From: CBDTTM01 sp965363355
GTDB taxonomy: Bacteria; Bacillota; Negativicutes; Selenomonadales; Selenomonadaceae
DNA: 5,814 bases
Direction: 5' to 3'
Assembly (NCBI GenBank): GCA_965363355.1
Contig: CBDTTM010000164.1
Location: forward strand, 1-5,814
Shown: piece after piece, positions 1 to 5,809 of the stretch
Numbering within the stretch: the stretch's first letter is position 1
Layout: the number at the start of each line of letters is the position of its first letter
Notes under the pieces: generated by a model
The model's input: only the letters and a program-made list of their open reading frames with translations
What the model was told of the DNA's origin: nothing
The model's database searches: none
Translations under genes and position numbers: made by a program

Positions 1-441
1 GATTTCTATCAAATGTCCACCCGCATCCATCTCAACCGATAAATAACTTTCTCCACTGATTTTCACGACAAATGCTTCACCAATCGATAAACTGGGCGTC
101 GATATATCCGCATCATAGCCAAGACTCGCCAAATTTGTCGCGGCATTTGCTGTGATCATATTCGACAATTCCGATATGGCACTTTGCGCCATGTCATCAA
201 AATTTTCTACGGGCATTCCCATCATCATCGTCGATGCAATGAATTTAGCTGTCGTTTCTGACATATTATACGCTACGTTTCCTTTTATGTTCTTCGTAAA
301 TCCAACTAGAACTGTAACGCCTTTGCTCTCAACTGAACGTTCCTTGACTACCATCTTATTTCGCTTAACATCCTGAAATCCGATTTGCGGCATAATTGCA
401 GTGAACGCATCAATAAAAGGATTCACTAGTTTGGCATCCAT
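1..441 (-). CDS. cheX: Chemotaxis phosphatase CheX, stand-alone (3' end cut by window edge)
   Basis: The visible 147 codons start at an ATG and run off the left edge without a stop. CheX proteins are usually about 150-160 residues, so only a few C-terminal residues should be missing. The family's catalytic signature ExxN is present as E91-L-S-N94 inside the helix 'AISELSNMITANA'. In characterised CheX proteins these two residues position water for removal of phosphate from CheY-P. The protein should therefore be a cytoplasmic phosphatase that resets the chemotaxis signal. The start is supported by AAGGAGAG, 7 nt upstream, which lies within the last codons of the preceding gene. Only 4 nt separate that gene's stop from this ATG, so the two are very likely translationally coupled. 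The assignment rests on motif and overall resemblance; which regulator it dephosphorylates cannot be told from here. Confidence 0.85.
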   Translation of the reverse strand, partial: MDAKLVNPFIDAFTAIMPQIGFQDVKRNKMVVKERSVESKGVTVLVGFTKNIKGNVAYNMSETTAKFIASTMMMGMPVENFDDMAQSAISELSNMITANAATNLASLGYDADISTPSLSIGEAFVVKISGESYLSVEMDAGGHLIEI

Positions 442-445
442 ATTT

Positions 446-1309
446 TTACTCTCCTTCCGCAAATCCTATATTCAATTTAAAATCGCCCCATTTGGTCTTC
501 GCTGTAATATTAAAAGAAAGGAGCTTCGCATTGGCAATGCGTATTTGATGACCGCAAATCGTTCCTGGCGGTGTTATCCTCATCTCTTTATCTTTTAGCA
601 CATCGTTGATCATAGAAACGCCCCGGCCAACAATAATATTGGCCGCTTCTTCCACGCTGTCGCTGATATCTTCATCGGCAAGTTCTTCCTCTGGCTGCAA
701 ACCGATGATACCTCGGGCAAATTTGCGCATCGTATCAGCATTCATGTGCAAAATAGCCCGTCCCAGCGGATGGCCGGTGAGCCCGATGATTACAGCGATT
801 CCATCGACCTCAAGAAATTCAGATTCATCGATTTCCGTATGGACCTTACTATGAAGCCCCACCAAACTGAATAGATTTTTCTGAAGAACTTTGACAAAGG
901 GTTTTACATACGAATTTTGCAATGCAATTGCACTGCTGTTATTTTTTTGGCAAACTACTTTCATGACTTCAATGAGTTCATTGGCATTGACTGGTTTTTG
1001 CAAAAAAGAGCAAATCCCCACGTCGCGCCCTTGCATGATAAGACTTGCATCCTTCATTGCGCTGATCATGATGATCCTTGCCGACGGATTGATTGAAAAG
1101 ATCCTGCGACTGCACTCGATACCATTGGCATCCGGCAAATTCATATCCATGGTAACGATATCAGGACGCAGTGCGCTATATTTTTCTACGGCTTCCATAC
1201 TGTTTTTTGCATATTCACAAATTTCAAAGTTTGTATTCGCTAAAATTCCTGCCATCATAGCACGACTTACTCTGGAATCATCTACTACTAATACACTAAA
1301 TTTTTTCAC
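446..1309 (-). CDS. Response regulator: receiver domain fused to a CheX-like phosphatase domain
   Basis: The protein has 287 residues in two parts. Residues 1-122 form a CheY-type receiver with all key residues: acidic pair D10/D11, phospho-acceptor D55 (in 'TMDMNLPD'), switch S83 and K105 followed by proline. After a polar linker (about 123-134), residues 135-287 form a CheX-like domain with the catalytic ExxN signature at E221-A-A-N224. There is no DNA-binding output domain. Family knowledge suggests a regulator that either controls its attached phosphatase by phosphorylation or acts as a self-resetting phosphate sink; this is inference. The start is GTG: AAGGTG sits 7 nt upstream, and the nearby ATG six bases earlier is out of frame and meets a stop after two codons. 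The gene's last codons carry the ribosome binding site of the next gene, a stand-alone CheX, so the pair forms one operon. A histidine kinase or CheA partner is not in the window. Confidence 0.88.
   Translation of the reverse strand: MKKFSVLVVDDSRVSRAMMAGILANTNFEICEYAKNSMEAVEKYSALRPDIVTMDMNLPDANGIECSRRIFSINPSARIIMISAMKDASLIMQGRDVGICSFLQKPVNANELIEVMKVVCQKNNSSAIALQNSYVKPFVKVLQKNLFSLVGLHSKVHTEIDESEFLEVDGIAVIIGLTGHPLGRAILHMNADTMRKFARGIIGLQPEEELADEDISDSVEEAANIIVGRGVSMINDVLKDKEMRITPPGTICGHQIRIANAKLLSFNITAKTKWGDFKLNIGFAEGE
449..456 (-). promoter_or_regulatory. Ribosome binding site of cheX inside the upstream gene
   Basis: The minus strand reads AAGGAGAG, ending 7 nt before the cheX ATG. It lies within the last codons and stop of the response regulator gene. 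This placement supports the cheX start and suggests translational coupling. Confidence 0.75.
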
Positions 1310-1316
1310 AGCATAT

Positions 1317-1322
1317 CACCTT
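1317..1322 (-). promoter_or_regulatory. Ribosome binding site that selects the GTG start of the response regulator
   Basis: The minus strand reads AAGGTG, 7 nt before the GTG at 1309. An ATG lying between them is out of frame and reads ATG-CTG-TGA, so the GTG is the usable start. Confidence 0.65.
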
Positions 1323-1348
1323 CTCCGCATACTTTTTATTCATATGTA

Positions 1349-1378
1349 TTTATAGATAATAATTACACATACAATGAA
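1349..1378 (-). promoter_or_regulatory. Weak promoter candidate for the response regulator-cheX operon
   Basis: A TATAAA box (1349-1354) with TTCATT 18 nt upstream (1373-1378) is the best pair seen between the PII-gene terminator and the GTG start. The -10 is good but the -35 matches consensus at only three positions. An operon promoter is expected here because a strong terminator lies just upstream, but this exact site is uncertain. Confidence 0.25.
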
Positions 1379-1425
1379 AATCTCCTGCCCCGTTATGATA
1401 TTTTCCCTTCTGAAAAACCTGCTTT

Positions 1426-1467
1426 AAAAAAGAAGCCAGCCGAGGGTCTCTCCTCAGCCAGCTTCTT
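1426..1467 (-). terminator. Intrinsic terminator of the amtB-PII operon
   Basis: A stem of 16 pairs (1452-1467 with 1430-1445) closes a 6-nt loop and is followed on the minus strand by a run of six T. Three of the pairs are G-U wobbles when transcribed from the minus strand, but would be A-C mismatches on the plus strand. The structure is therefore built for minus-strand RNA. It begins 14 nt after the PII gene's stop codon. Confidence 0.9.
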
Positions 1468-1480
1468 TCGTTGAGCATAT

Positions 1481-1840
1481 TTATTTTTCGTCCATAATTG
1501 CCTGGTCGCCTTGTTCACCCGTACGGATTCGAACAGCATTTTCCAAGTTCAGTACAAATATTTTGCCATCGCCGACTTCTCCGGTCTTTAAGACCTTCTG
1601 TGCAGTTTCCAATACTTTTTCAACCGGAACTTCACAGACCACCGTTTCTACTTTTACCTGTGGCAAAAGATTGATATCATAAGCGCGTCCACGATATACT
1701 TCCTTGTGCCCTTTTTGCAGGCCGCAGCCATATACCTGGCTGACCGTCATGCCTTGAACGCCAATGCCGTTTAAAGCTTCTTTGAGTTCTTCTAATTTAT
1801 TTGAACGTGTGATAATTTCTATTTTCGTCAATTTTTGCAT
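1481..1840 (-). CDS. glnK: PII nitrogen regulatory protein (GlnB/GlnK family)
   Basis: This is a cytoplasmic trimeric signal protein that senses ATP/ADP and 2-oxoglutarate. With the ATG at 1840 it has 119 residues, close to the usual 112-120. A longer reading from GTG at 1849 would add three residues, but that GTG overlaps the ribosome binding site. GAGGAG lies 8 nt before the ATG, which I prefer. Visible family features are the T-loop 'GLQKGHKEVYRGRAYD' with the tyrosine matching the uridylylated Tyr51 of E. coli (Tyr54 here), the B-loop 'TGEVGDGKIFV', and the C-terminal 'RIRTGE' nucleotide-binding stretch. It follows amtB by 33 nt and shares its terminator, so by family precedent it should be the GlnK-type PII that blocks the ammonium channel when nitrogen is plentiful. 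The symbol glnK is chosen from this context; glnB is also used for such genes. Whether the tyrosine is modified here is unknown. Confidence 0.93.
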   Translation of the reverse strand: MQKLTKIEIITRSNKLEELKEALNGIGVQGMTVSQVYGCGLQKGHKEVYRGRAYDINLLPQVKVETVVCEVPVEKVLETAQKVLKTGEVGDGKIFVLNLENAVRIRTGEQGDQAIMDEK

Positions 1841-1848
1841 AGCCTTCA

Positions 1849-1854
1849 CTCCTC
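1849..1854 (-). promoter_or_regulatory. Ribosome binding site deciding the PII start
   Basis: The minus strand reads GAGGAG, 8 nt upstream of the ATG at 1840. The in-frame GTG at 1847-1849 overlaps this site and so is an unlikely start. Confidence 0.7.
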
Positions 1855-1873
1855 ATGAACAATCGCTTTTCGA

Positions 1874-3268
1874 CTATTTTACGGTAGGTTCTGTACTTGC
1901 CTGCATTCCTCTCACAGCAGCTTCTGCGCCAGAAAGATCCAACGAATTGCCTGTCATGATTGCCTGTGCATAACCTCTTTCACCGTGTTCTACGATATCA
2001 AGACCTGCAACTTCTTCAGCATCGTCTGCTCTGACCTGCATAAAGGAGCTGACAATCTTGAATAAGATGTAGGAACCTACAATTGCCAAAGCGTATGCTA
2101 CGACAATCGAGATAAGCTGCGCGACCAAAAGATCGGAACTGCCATAAAAAAGTCCATCCGCCCCTGCTGGATTCACTTCTTTAGTTGCCCAAAGGCCAGT
2201 GGCAATTGCGCCCCATGTCCCACCGATGCCATGTACACCAAAAGCATCTAAAGCGTCATCATAACCAAGCTTTTGTTTGACGACTGCAACTGCGATATAG
2301 CATACCGCGCCGCCAACAAAACCGATGATAAGTGCTGGCATCGGAGCCACAAAACCAGCTGCCGGAGTTATAGCGACTAAACCTGCGATACAGCCAGAAG
2401 CTGCTCCCAAAATGGTAGGTTTACCATTGTGCATCCATTCGATAAATACCCAGGAAAGTGTTGCCGCTGCTGCTGCTGCCTGCGTCGTAATGAACGCATC
2501 TGCAGCTAAAGCATTAGCGCCAAGAGCACTGCCGGCATTGAAGCCAAACCAGCCGAACCATAAAAGCGCTGCACCAAGAACCGTCATAGGCAAATGATGA
2601 GGAAGCATAGGAAGCTTGCCATAGCCATGTCTTTTGCCTAATAATAAACAAATCGTAAGACCTGAAACCCCCGAAAGGATATGAATGACCAACCCACCAG
2701 CAAAATCCAAAGCCCCAAGCGTTGCCAAAAAGCCGCCGCCCCAGACCCAATGAGCCATAGGATTGTAAATGAAAATCGCCCATAAAAGAATAAATACGAC
2801 AAAAGCGCCAAATTTCATGCGTTCAGCAAATGCTCCAGTGATCAAAGCCGGTGTGATTACCGCAAACATACACTGAAAGGCAACAAATGCCAACTCAGGA
2901 ATCGTCCCATTCGCCAAAACATTAAGCCCGACTCCCGCCAAACCGATCTTATCCAAGTTACCAATGAAACCATTGATGTCTGTTCCAAAAGTCATGGTAT
3001 ATCCGATGGTAACCCATTCAACTGAAATAAGTGCTACGATAAAAAAGCTCTGCATGATTGTGCTCAATACATTCTTGCTTTTTACCATTCCTCCATAAAA
3101 GAAGGCCAAGCCCGGTGTCATCAAAAAGACCAATGCAGCACTGATCAAAACCCAAGCCGTATCTCCCGTATCAATCTTTGCTGCTGCATCATCAGCTGCA
3201 AACGCAATCGGGGCTGAGAGAACCATACATAATATCGTTGTCAATAATGTCCATCCTGTTTTTCTCAT
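1874..3268 (-). CDS. amtB: Ammonium transporter AmtB (Amt/MEP/Rh family)
   Basis: This 464-residue membrane protein conducts ammonium/ammonia into the cell. It starts with a typical signal peptide (basic residues, hydrophobic core, likely cleavage after 'APIAFA' near residue 24), then about 11 membrane segments. Key pore features are visible: the twin histidines H196 ('VIHILSG') and H346 ('FGVHGIGG'), the ammonium-binding aspartate equivalent D188 ('DFAGG'), W176 in 'HWVWGGG', and F243/S247 in 'GFNAGS'. The cytosolic C-terminal 'GLDIVEHGERGY' matches the conserved tail that contacts PII. About 25 further residues follow, making the tail longer than in E. coli. GGAG lies 4 nt before the ATG. 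The gene is cotranscribed with the downstream PII gene and is preceded by a long leader with terminator-like hairpins, suggesting attenuation control. Identity is secure; the regulation is inferred. Confidence 0.96.
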   Translation of the reverse strand: MRKTGWTLLTTILCMVLSAPIAFAADDAAAKIDTGDTAWVLISAALVFLMTPGLAFFYGGMVKSKNVLSTIMQSFFIVALISVEWVTIGYTMTFGTDINGFIGNLDKIGLAGVGLNVLANGTIPELAFVAFQCMFAVITPALITGAFAERMKFGAFVVFILLWAIFIYNPMAHWVWGGGFLATLGALDFAGGLVIHILSGVSGLTICLLLGKRHGYGKLPMLPHHLPMTVLGAALLWFGWFGFNAGSALGANALAADAFITTQAAAAAATLSWVFIEWMHNGKPTILGAASGCIAGLVAITPAAGFVAPMPALIIGFVGGAVCYIAVAVVKQKLGYDDALDAFGVHGIGGTWGAIATGLWATKEVNPAGADGLFYGSSDLLVAQLISIVVAYALAIVGSYILFKIVSSFMQVRADDAEEVAGLDIVEHGERGYAQAIMTGNSLDLSGAEAAVRGMQASTEPTVK

Positions 3269-3308
3269 CTTACTCCACCCTTTCTCCTGTTAACTCTCAA
3301 CAAAATAC

Positions 3309-3362
3309 AAAAAAAGTCTTATTCTAGAAGGTCCTCACAATAGAGACCATTTAGAATAAGAC
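3309..3362 (-). terminator. Terminator-like hairpin in the amtB leader, proximal to the gene
   Basis: An 11-bp perfect stem (3316-3326 with 3352-3362) encloses a short imperfect segment and an inner GGTC/GACC stem (3330-3333 with 3345-3348). On the minus strand it is followed directly by seven T (3309-3315), as in an intrinsic terminator. It sits 40 nt before the amtB start codon, inside the leader expected from the promoter at 3480-3508. It would therefore stop transcription before amtB unless bypassed, which suggests attenuation. It could also simply be the end of a short RNA, but then amtB would need another promoter in the remaining 40 nt, and none is evident. Confidence 0.75.
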
Positions 3363-3373
3363 AGCTTCGTCTT
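3358..3373 (-). promoter_or_regulatory. Possible antiterminator hairpin overlapping the proximal leader terminator
   Basis: On the minus strand AAGAC and GTCTT can form a 5-bp stem closing a 6-nt loop (GAAGCT). The GTCTT arm is also the start of the 5' arm of the terminator stem at 3309-3362, so the two folds exclude each other. The stem is short and could be coincidental. Confidence 0.3.
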
Positions 3374-3416
3374 TTGTCTATGGTTTTAAAATGAATTCGT
3401 CAAAATGGTAAAAACA

Positions 3417-3450
3417 GAAAAGCTCCTGCAAATATCAGTTTGCAGGAGCT
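3417..3450 (-). terminator. Terminator-like hairpin in the amtB leader, promoter-proximal
   Basis: A perfect 12-bp stem (3421-3432 with 3439-3450) closes a 6-nt loop. On the minus strand it is followed by TTTT, an interruption CTG, then TTTTT. It may end transcripts of the membrane-protein gene that stops at 3548. It also lies about 25 nt downstream of the start site expected from the promoter at 3480-3508, so amtB transcripts must pass it too. Confidence 0.7.
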
Positions 3451-3459
3451 CCATTGCTC
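3446..3459 (-). promoter_or_regulatory. Possible antiterminator hairpin overlapping the first leader terminator
   Basis: On the minus strand GAGC and GCTC can pair around the hexaloop AATGGA. The GCTC arm is part of the 5' arm of the 12-bp terminator stem, so this fold competes with it. The stem has only four pairs, so alone it is weak evidence; the interest lies in the same layout recurring at the second terminator. Confidence 0.25.
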
Positions 3460-3479
3460 AAATCATTTTGTTAATGTTT

Positions 3480-3508
3480 ATTATATACAGAGTCGTATTC
3501 CCTGTCAA
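3480..3508 (-). promoter_or_regulatory. Consensus sigma-A promoter driving the amtB leader
   Basis: The minus strand has a perfect -35 TTGACA (3503-3508), a 17-nt spacer, and a perfect -10 TATAAT (3480-3485). Transcription should start near 3473, giving a leader of about 205 nt before amtB. Such a strong constitutive-type promoter ahead of a gene normally tuned to nitrogen supply suggests that control acts downstream, at the leader hairpins. No sigma-54 type element was seen. Confidence 0.85.
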
Positions 3509-3547
3509 TCCTTTTTGTGCAATATTCACGTATATAAATAATTTTTT

Positions 3548-4150
3548 TCAGCGGACTCTTGGCAAATCCCAATGATACTCGACAGCAAACAAACGAAGCC
3601 CTGTCGTCACGATAAAGCACAAGTACATCGCCTCGGATGGCTGCACGTACGGATACGTAATATAAAAGCACAACGCTCCCAGTAATGCCGCCGTCGCATA
3701 GATTTCTCGGCAAAATACAGCTGGAATCTGCTGGGCAAAAATATCGCGGATAATACCGCCGCCAACCGCTGTGACCACCGATAAGAAAGTGACGGTCAGC
3801 AAATTGCTGTAGCCAAATTCGACTGCCATATTCGCCCCGGCGGCAGCAAAAACACCGAGCCCGACAGCATCACAGACCTGAATCACTTTATTGAAGCGTT
3901 TCACATGATGGTGCAGCCCCATAACAAAAACCGCCGAGATCAAACTGACGACCACGTATATCGAATCGCGAAATGCCAGCGGCGGCGTATTGCCGATCAC
4001 AACATCGCGGACAATTCCGCCACCGACCGCCGTTGCCAACGCCAATACGGTCACACCAAAGATGTCGAGTTTTTTCTGCACGCCGACCATCGCTCCGGCA
4101 ATAGCAAAAGCCACCGTTCCTATAAAATCAAAAAAAGCCATTACTGTCAC
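3548..4150 (-). CDS. UPF0126/TRIC-like small membrane protein (possible glycine transporter or cation channel)
   Basis: This 200-residue hydrophobic protein has about six to seven membrane segments built as two similar halves. Each half carries the family hallmark: 'TAVGGGIVRD' at residues 40-49 and 'TAVGGGIIRD' at 127-136, each followed by a proline-containing stretch and an arginine-acid pair (R61-D62 in the first half). This matches the UPF0126/YicG family, named 'glycine transporter' in Pfam and related to trimeric intracellular cation channels. The true substrate is not established from sequence. The usual family length is about 200 residues, so it is complete. The start is GTG at 4150, because GGAGG lies 8 nt upstream; an in-frame ATG at 4141 would be 17 nt away. 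It lies 85 nt after the FAD-dehydrogenase gene with no convincing terminator between, so readthrough from that gene is possible. Confidence 0.88.
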   Translation of the reverse strand: MTVMAFFDFIGTVAFAIAGAMVGVQKKLDIFGVTVLALATAVGGGIVRDVVIGNTPPLAFRDSIYVVVSLISAVFVMGLHHHVKRFNKVIQVCDAVGLGVFAAAGANMAVEFGYSNLLTVTFLSVVTAVGGGIIRDIFAQQIPAVFCREIYATAALLGALCFYITYPYVQPSEAMYLCFIVTTGLRLFAVEYHWDLPRVR

Positions 4151-4158
4151 AAAATTTT

Positions 4159-4163
4159 CCTCC
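4159..4163 (-). promoter_or_regulatory. Ribosome binding site selecting the GTG start at 4150
   Basis: The minus strand reads GGAGG, 8 nt upstream of GTG at 4150 and 17 nt upstream of the in-frame ATG at 4141. The spacing favours the GTG. Confidence 0.7.
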
Positions 4164-4235
4164 GCTTATCTAAATCAACAAAACAAAAACATATTTTCAG
4201 TAAGATGTTTTACATATCGCCAGAAACGATTTTTC

Positions 4236-5615
4236 TCATTTCGCTAAACGCGAAAGAATCGTGCGTGCGACATAGATTCCGCTCGCACCAGCTTGCGACA
4301 AGCCTCTGGTCACACCTGCACCATCGCCGATGGCAAAAACATTTGGCAAACTCGTTTCAAGTTCCCGGCTAAGGCGCAGACGTGAGCTGTAAAATTTGAC
4401 TTCAACGCCATAAAGAAGCGTATCGTCATTTGCCATTCCTGGCGCAATATGATCAAGTGCCCGAATCATTTCGATGATATTATCTAAATGGCGTTTTGGC
4501 AATACCAAGCTCAAGTCCCCCGGTGTTGCCTGCAAAGTCGGCTTCGTGAAGCTTTTGCCCAAACGATGTGCATTGGTGCGCCTGCCCTTCATCAAATCAC
4601 CAAAGCGCTGTACGATGATCCCGCCACCGAGCATGTTTGAAAAAGAGGCAATGCGCTTACCATATTGATGCGGTTCATTGAAAGGCTCCGTAAATCGATT
4701 GCTGACAAGCAACGCAAAGTTCGTATTCTTGCTTTGCAATTTAGGATCGCTGTATGAGTGTCCATTTACCGTGATGATGCCATCGGTATTTTCCATTACG
4801 ACATGGCCATGTGGATTCATACAGAAGGTCCTTACCAAATCGCCATAGCCTTTTGTACGATAGACGAGCTTTGCCTCATAAACTTCGTCGGTTATATGAT
4901 TAAATACCTGGTCTGGAACCTCGACGCGCACGCCGACGTCAACTTGATTGTTCAACAATTCCAGTCCAAGTCGTTTACACTCTTCCGTGAACCATTCCGC
5001 TCCGGCACGTCCAGGAGCTGCCACAAGATAATTTGCCGAAAGCTCTTCCCCATTTCCCAGTTTCAAGATTCCGCCGTTTTCTTTAGGTTCAATGGATTTT
5101 ACGAGAGTTTCAAAACGAAACTCTACTTTATCTTTGAGATATTCATAGGTTTTTTCAAGCATTTTGAGGTTATTTTCTGTTCCGAGATGACGTACGCTCG
5201 CATCTAATAAATGCAAATCATATGCCAAGGATTTTTTGCCGAGCGTGCTCTTTTCAGTACTGTACACTTTTGCCGGTGCGCCATGCTTCATATTGATCTG
5301 ATCGACATAGTCAATGAGCTGCAAAACTTTTTCATCAGACAAATATTCATTGAGCCAACCGCCAAACTTTGTGGTGAAATTGTATTTCCCATCAGAAAAA
5401 GCTCCCGCACCGCCAAATCCACGCATGATATTGCAAGGCTTACAGTTAATGCAGCTTTCGACTTTGCCTGCTGATATCGGACAAACGCGCTGATAAATAT
5501 CATGTCCACTTTCAAATACAACGATTTTTAAGTCGGGCTTTTTTTCTATGAGCTCATAGGCGGCAAATGTCCCTGCCGGTCCAGCTCCAATAATTGCTAC
5601 ATCATATTGTTTCAT
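4236..5615 (-). CDS. FAD-dependent dehydrogenase/oxidoreductase, COG2509 type
   Basis: This 459-residue predicted cytoplasmic flavoprotein has an N-terminal dinucleotide-binding fold with the GxGxxG motif (G10, G12, G15) and an acidic residue at the end of the second strand (E35 in 'VVFESG'). The C-terminal 'NVFAIGDGAGVTRGLSQAG' (425-443) is the second FAD-contacting motif of the family. Between them, residues 45-61 hold four cysteines (C45, C55, C58, C61), followed by 'GFGGAGAFSDGK' (67-77). I recognise this arrangement from the uncharacterised FAD-dependent dehydrogenases of COG2509. The substrate is unknown. The cysteine cluster could bind an iron-sulfur cluster or zinc, but this is inference. 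The start ATG has AGAGG 11 nt upstream and a TATAAT promoter in the divergent spacer. The gene is intact and followed after 85 nt by a small membrane-protein gene; no functional link between the two is evident. Confidence 0.88.
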   Translation of the reverse strand: MKQYDVAIIGAGPAGTFAAYELIEKKPDLKIVVFESGHDIYQRVCPISAGKVESCINCKPCNIMRGFGGAGAFSDGKYNFTTKFGGWLNEYLSDEKVLQLIDYVDQINMKHGAPAKVYSTEKSTLGKKSLAYDLHLLDASVRHLGTENNLKMLEKTYEYLKDKVEFRFETLVKSIEPKENGGILKLGNGEELSANYLVAAPGRAGAEWFTEECKRLGLELLNNQVDVGVRVEVPDQVFNHITDEVYEAKLVYRTKGYGDLVRTFCMNPHGHVVMENTDGIITVNGHSYSDPKLQSKNTNFALLVSNRFTEPFNEPHQYGKRIASFSNMLGGGIIVQRFGDLMKGRRTNAHRLGKSFTKPTLQATPGDLSLVLPKRHLDNIIEMIRALDHIAPGMANDDTLLYGVEVKFYSSRLRLSRELETSLPNVFAIGDGAGVTRGLSQAGASGIYVARTILSRLAK

Positions 5616-5653
5616 TTAACATCCAACCTCTCTTGCTTATTCCTGCCTAATCC

Positions 5654-5682
5654 ATTATATAGTATAGCGATTTTCTCCACAA
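5654..5682 (-). promoter_or_regulatory. Promoter for the FAD-dehydrogenase gene
   Basis: A perfect -10 TATAAT (5654-5659) has TTGTGG 17 nt upstream (5677-5682), a half-matching -35. Transcription would start near 5647, giving a leader of about 30 nt that includes the AGAGG ribosome binding site. Confidence 0.6.
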
Positions 5683-5745
5683 ACACCAATAAAAATTTTT
5701 CGTATGCATTATTTTTTATAAATGTACACTTATGCTGCACACGAT

Positions 5746-5775
5746 TTGCATTTTTATAAAGAATATAGGTATAAT
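5746..5775 (+). promoter_or_regulatory. Promoter for the divergent gene at the right edge
   Basis: A perfect -10 TATAAT (5770-5775) has TTGCAT 18 nt upstream (5746-5751), matching the -35 consensus at three positions. It is followed by a strong GGGGGA ribosome binding site, which supports a rightward gene. Confidence 0.55.
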
Positions 5776-5809
5776 GTAATCTATATAAAAAGGGGGAAGT
5801 ATTAGATTT

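Noticed and set aside
152..1355. Several plus-strand open frames (152-376, 401-598, 606-854, 891-1355)
   Set aside because: They lie opposite the CheX and receiver-CheX genes, show no family motifs and lack good ribosome binding sites; they are shadows of the minus-strand genes.
1847..1849. GTG as start of the PII gene
   Set aside because: It overlaps the GAGGAG ribosome binding site; the ATG at 1840 has ideal spacing.
2470..2500. Run of alanine codons in amtB as a possible short tandem repeat
   Set aside because: It encodes an alanine-rich membrane segment with mixed codons; it is ordinary for a transmembrane helix.
3433..3438. Hexaloop CTGATA of the first leader terminator as an ANTAR target loop
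   Set aside because: It lacks the A1/G4 pattern that I recall for ANTAR target loops, and its 12-bp stem is typical of a terminator.
3471..3713. Minus-strand 80-residue open frame overlapping the end of the UPF0126-type gene
   Set aside because: It is out of frame with a clearly recognised family member, has no family features and runs across the promoter of the amtB leader.
4180..4215. A/T-rich hairpin (AAAACAT/ATGTTTT) between the flavoprotein and UPF0126-type genes
   Set aside because: The stem has seven pairs with almost no G-C and a 12-nt loop, too weak to call a terminator.
4232..4262. Inverted repeat TTTCGC/GCGAAA around the stop of the flavoprotein gene
   Set aside because: It lies mostly in the coding end and is not followed by a T run on the minus strand, so it is not a convincing terminator.
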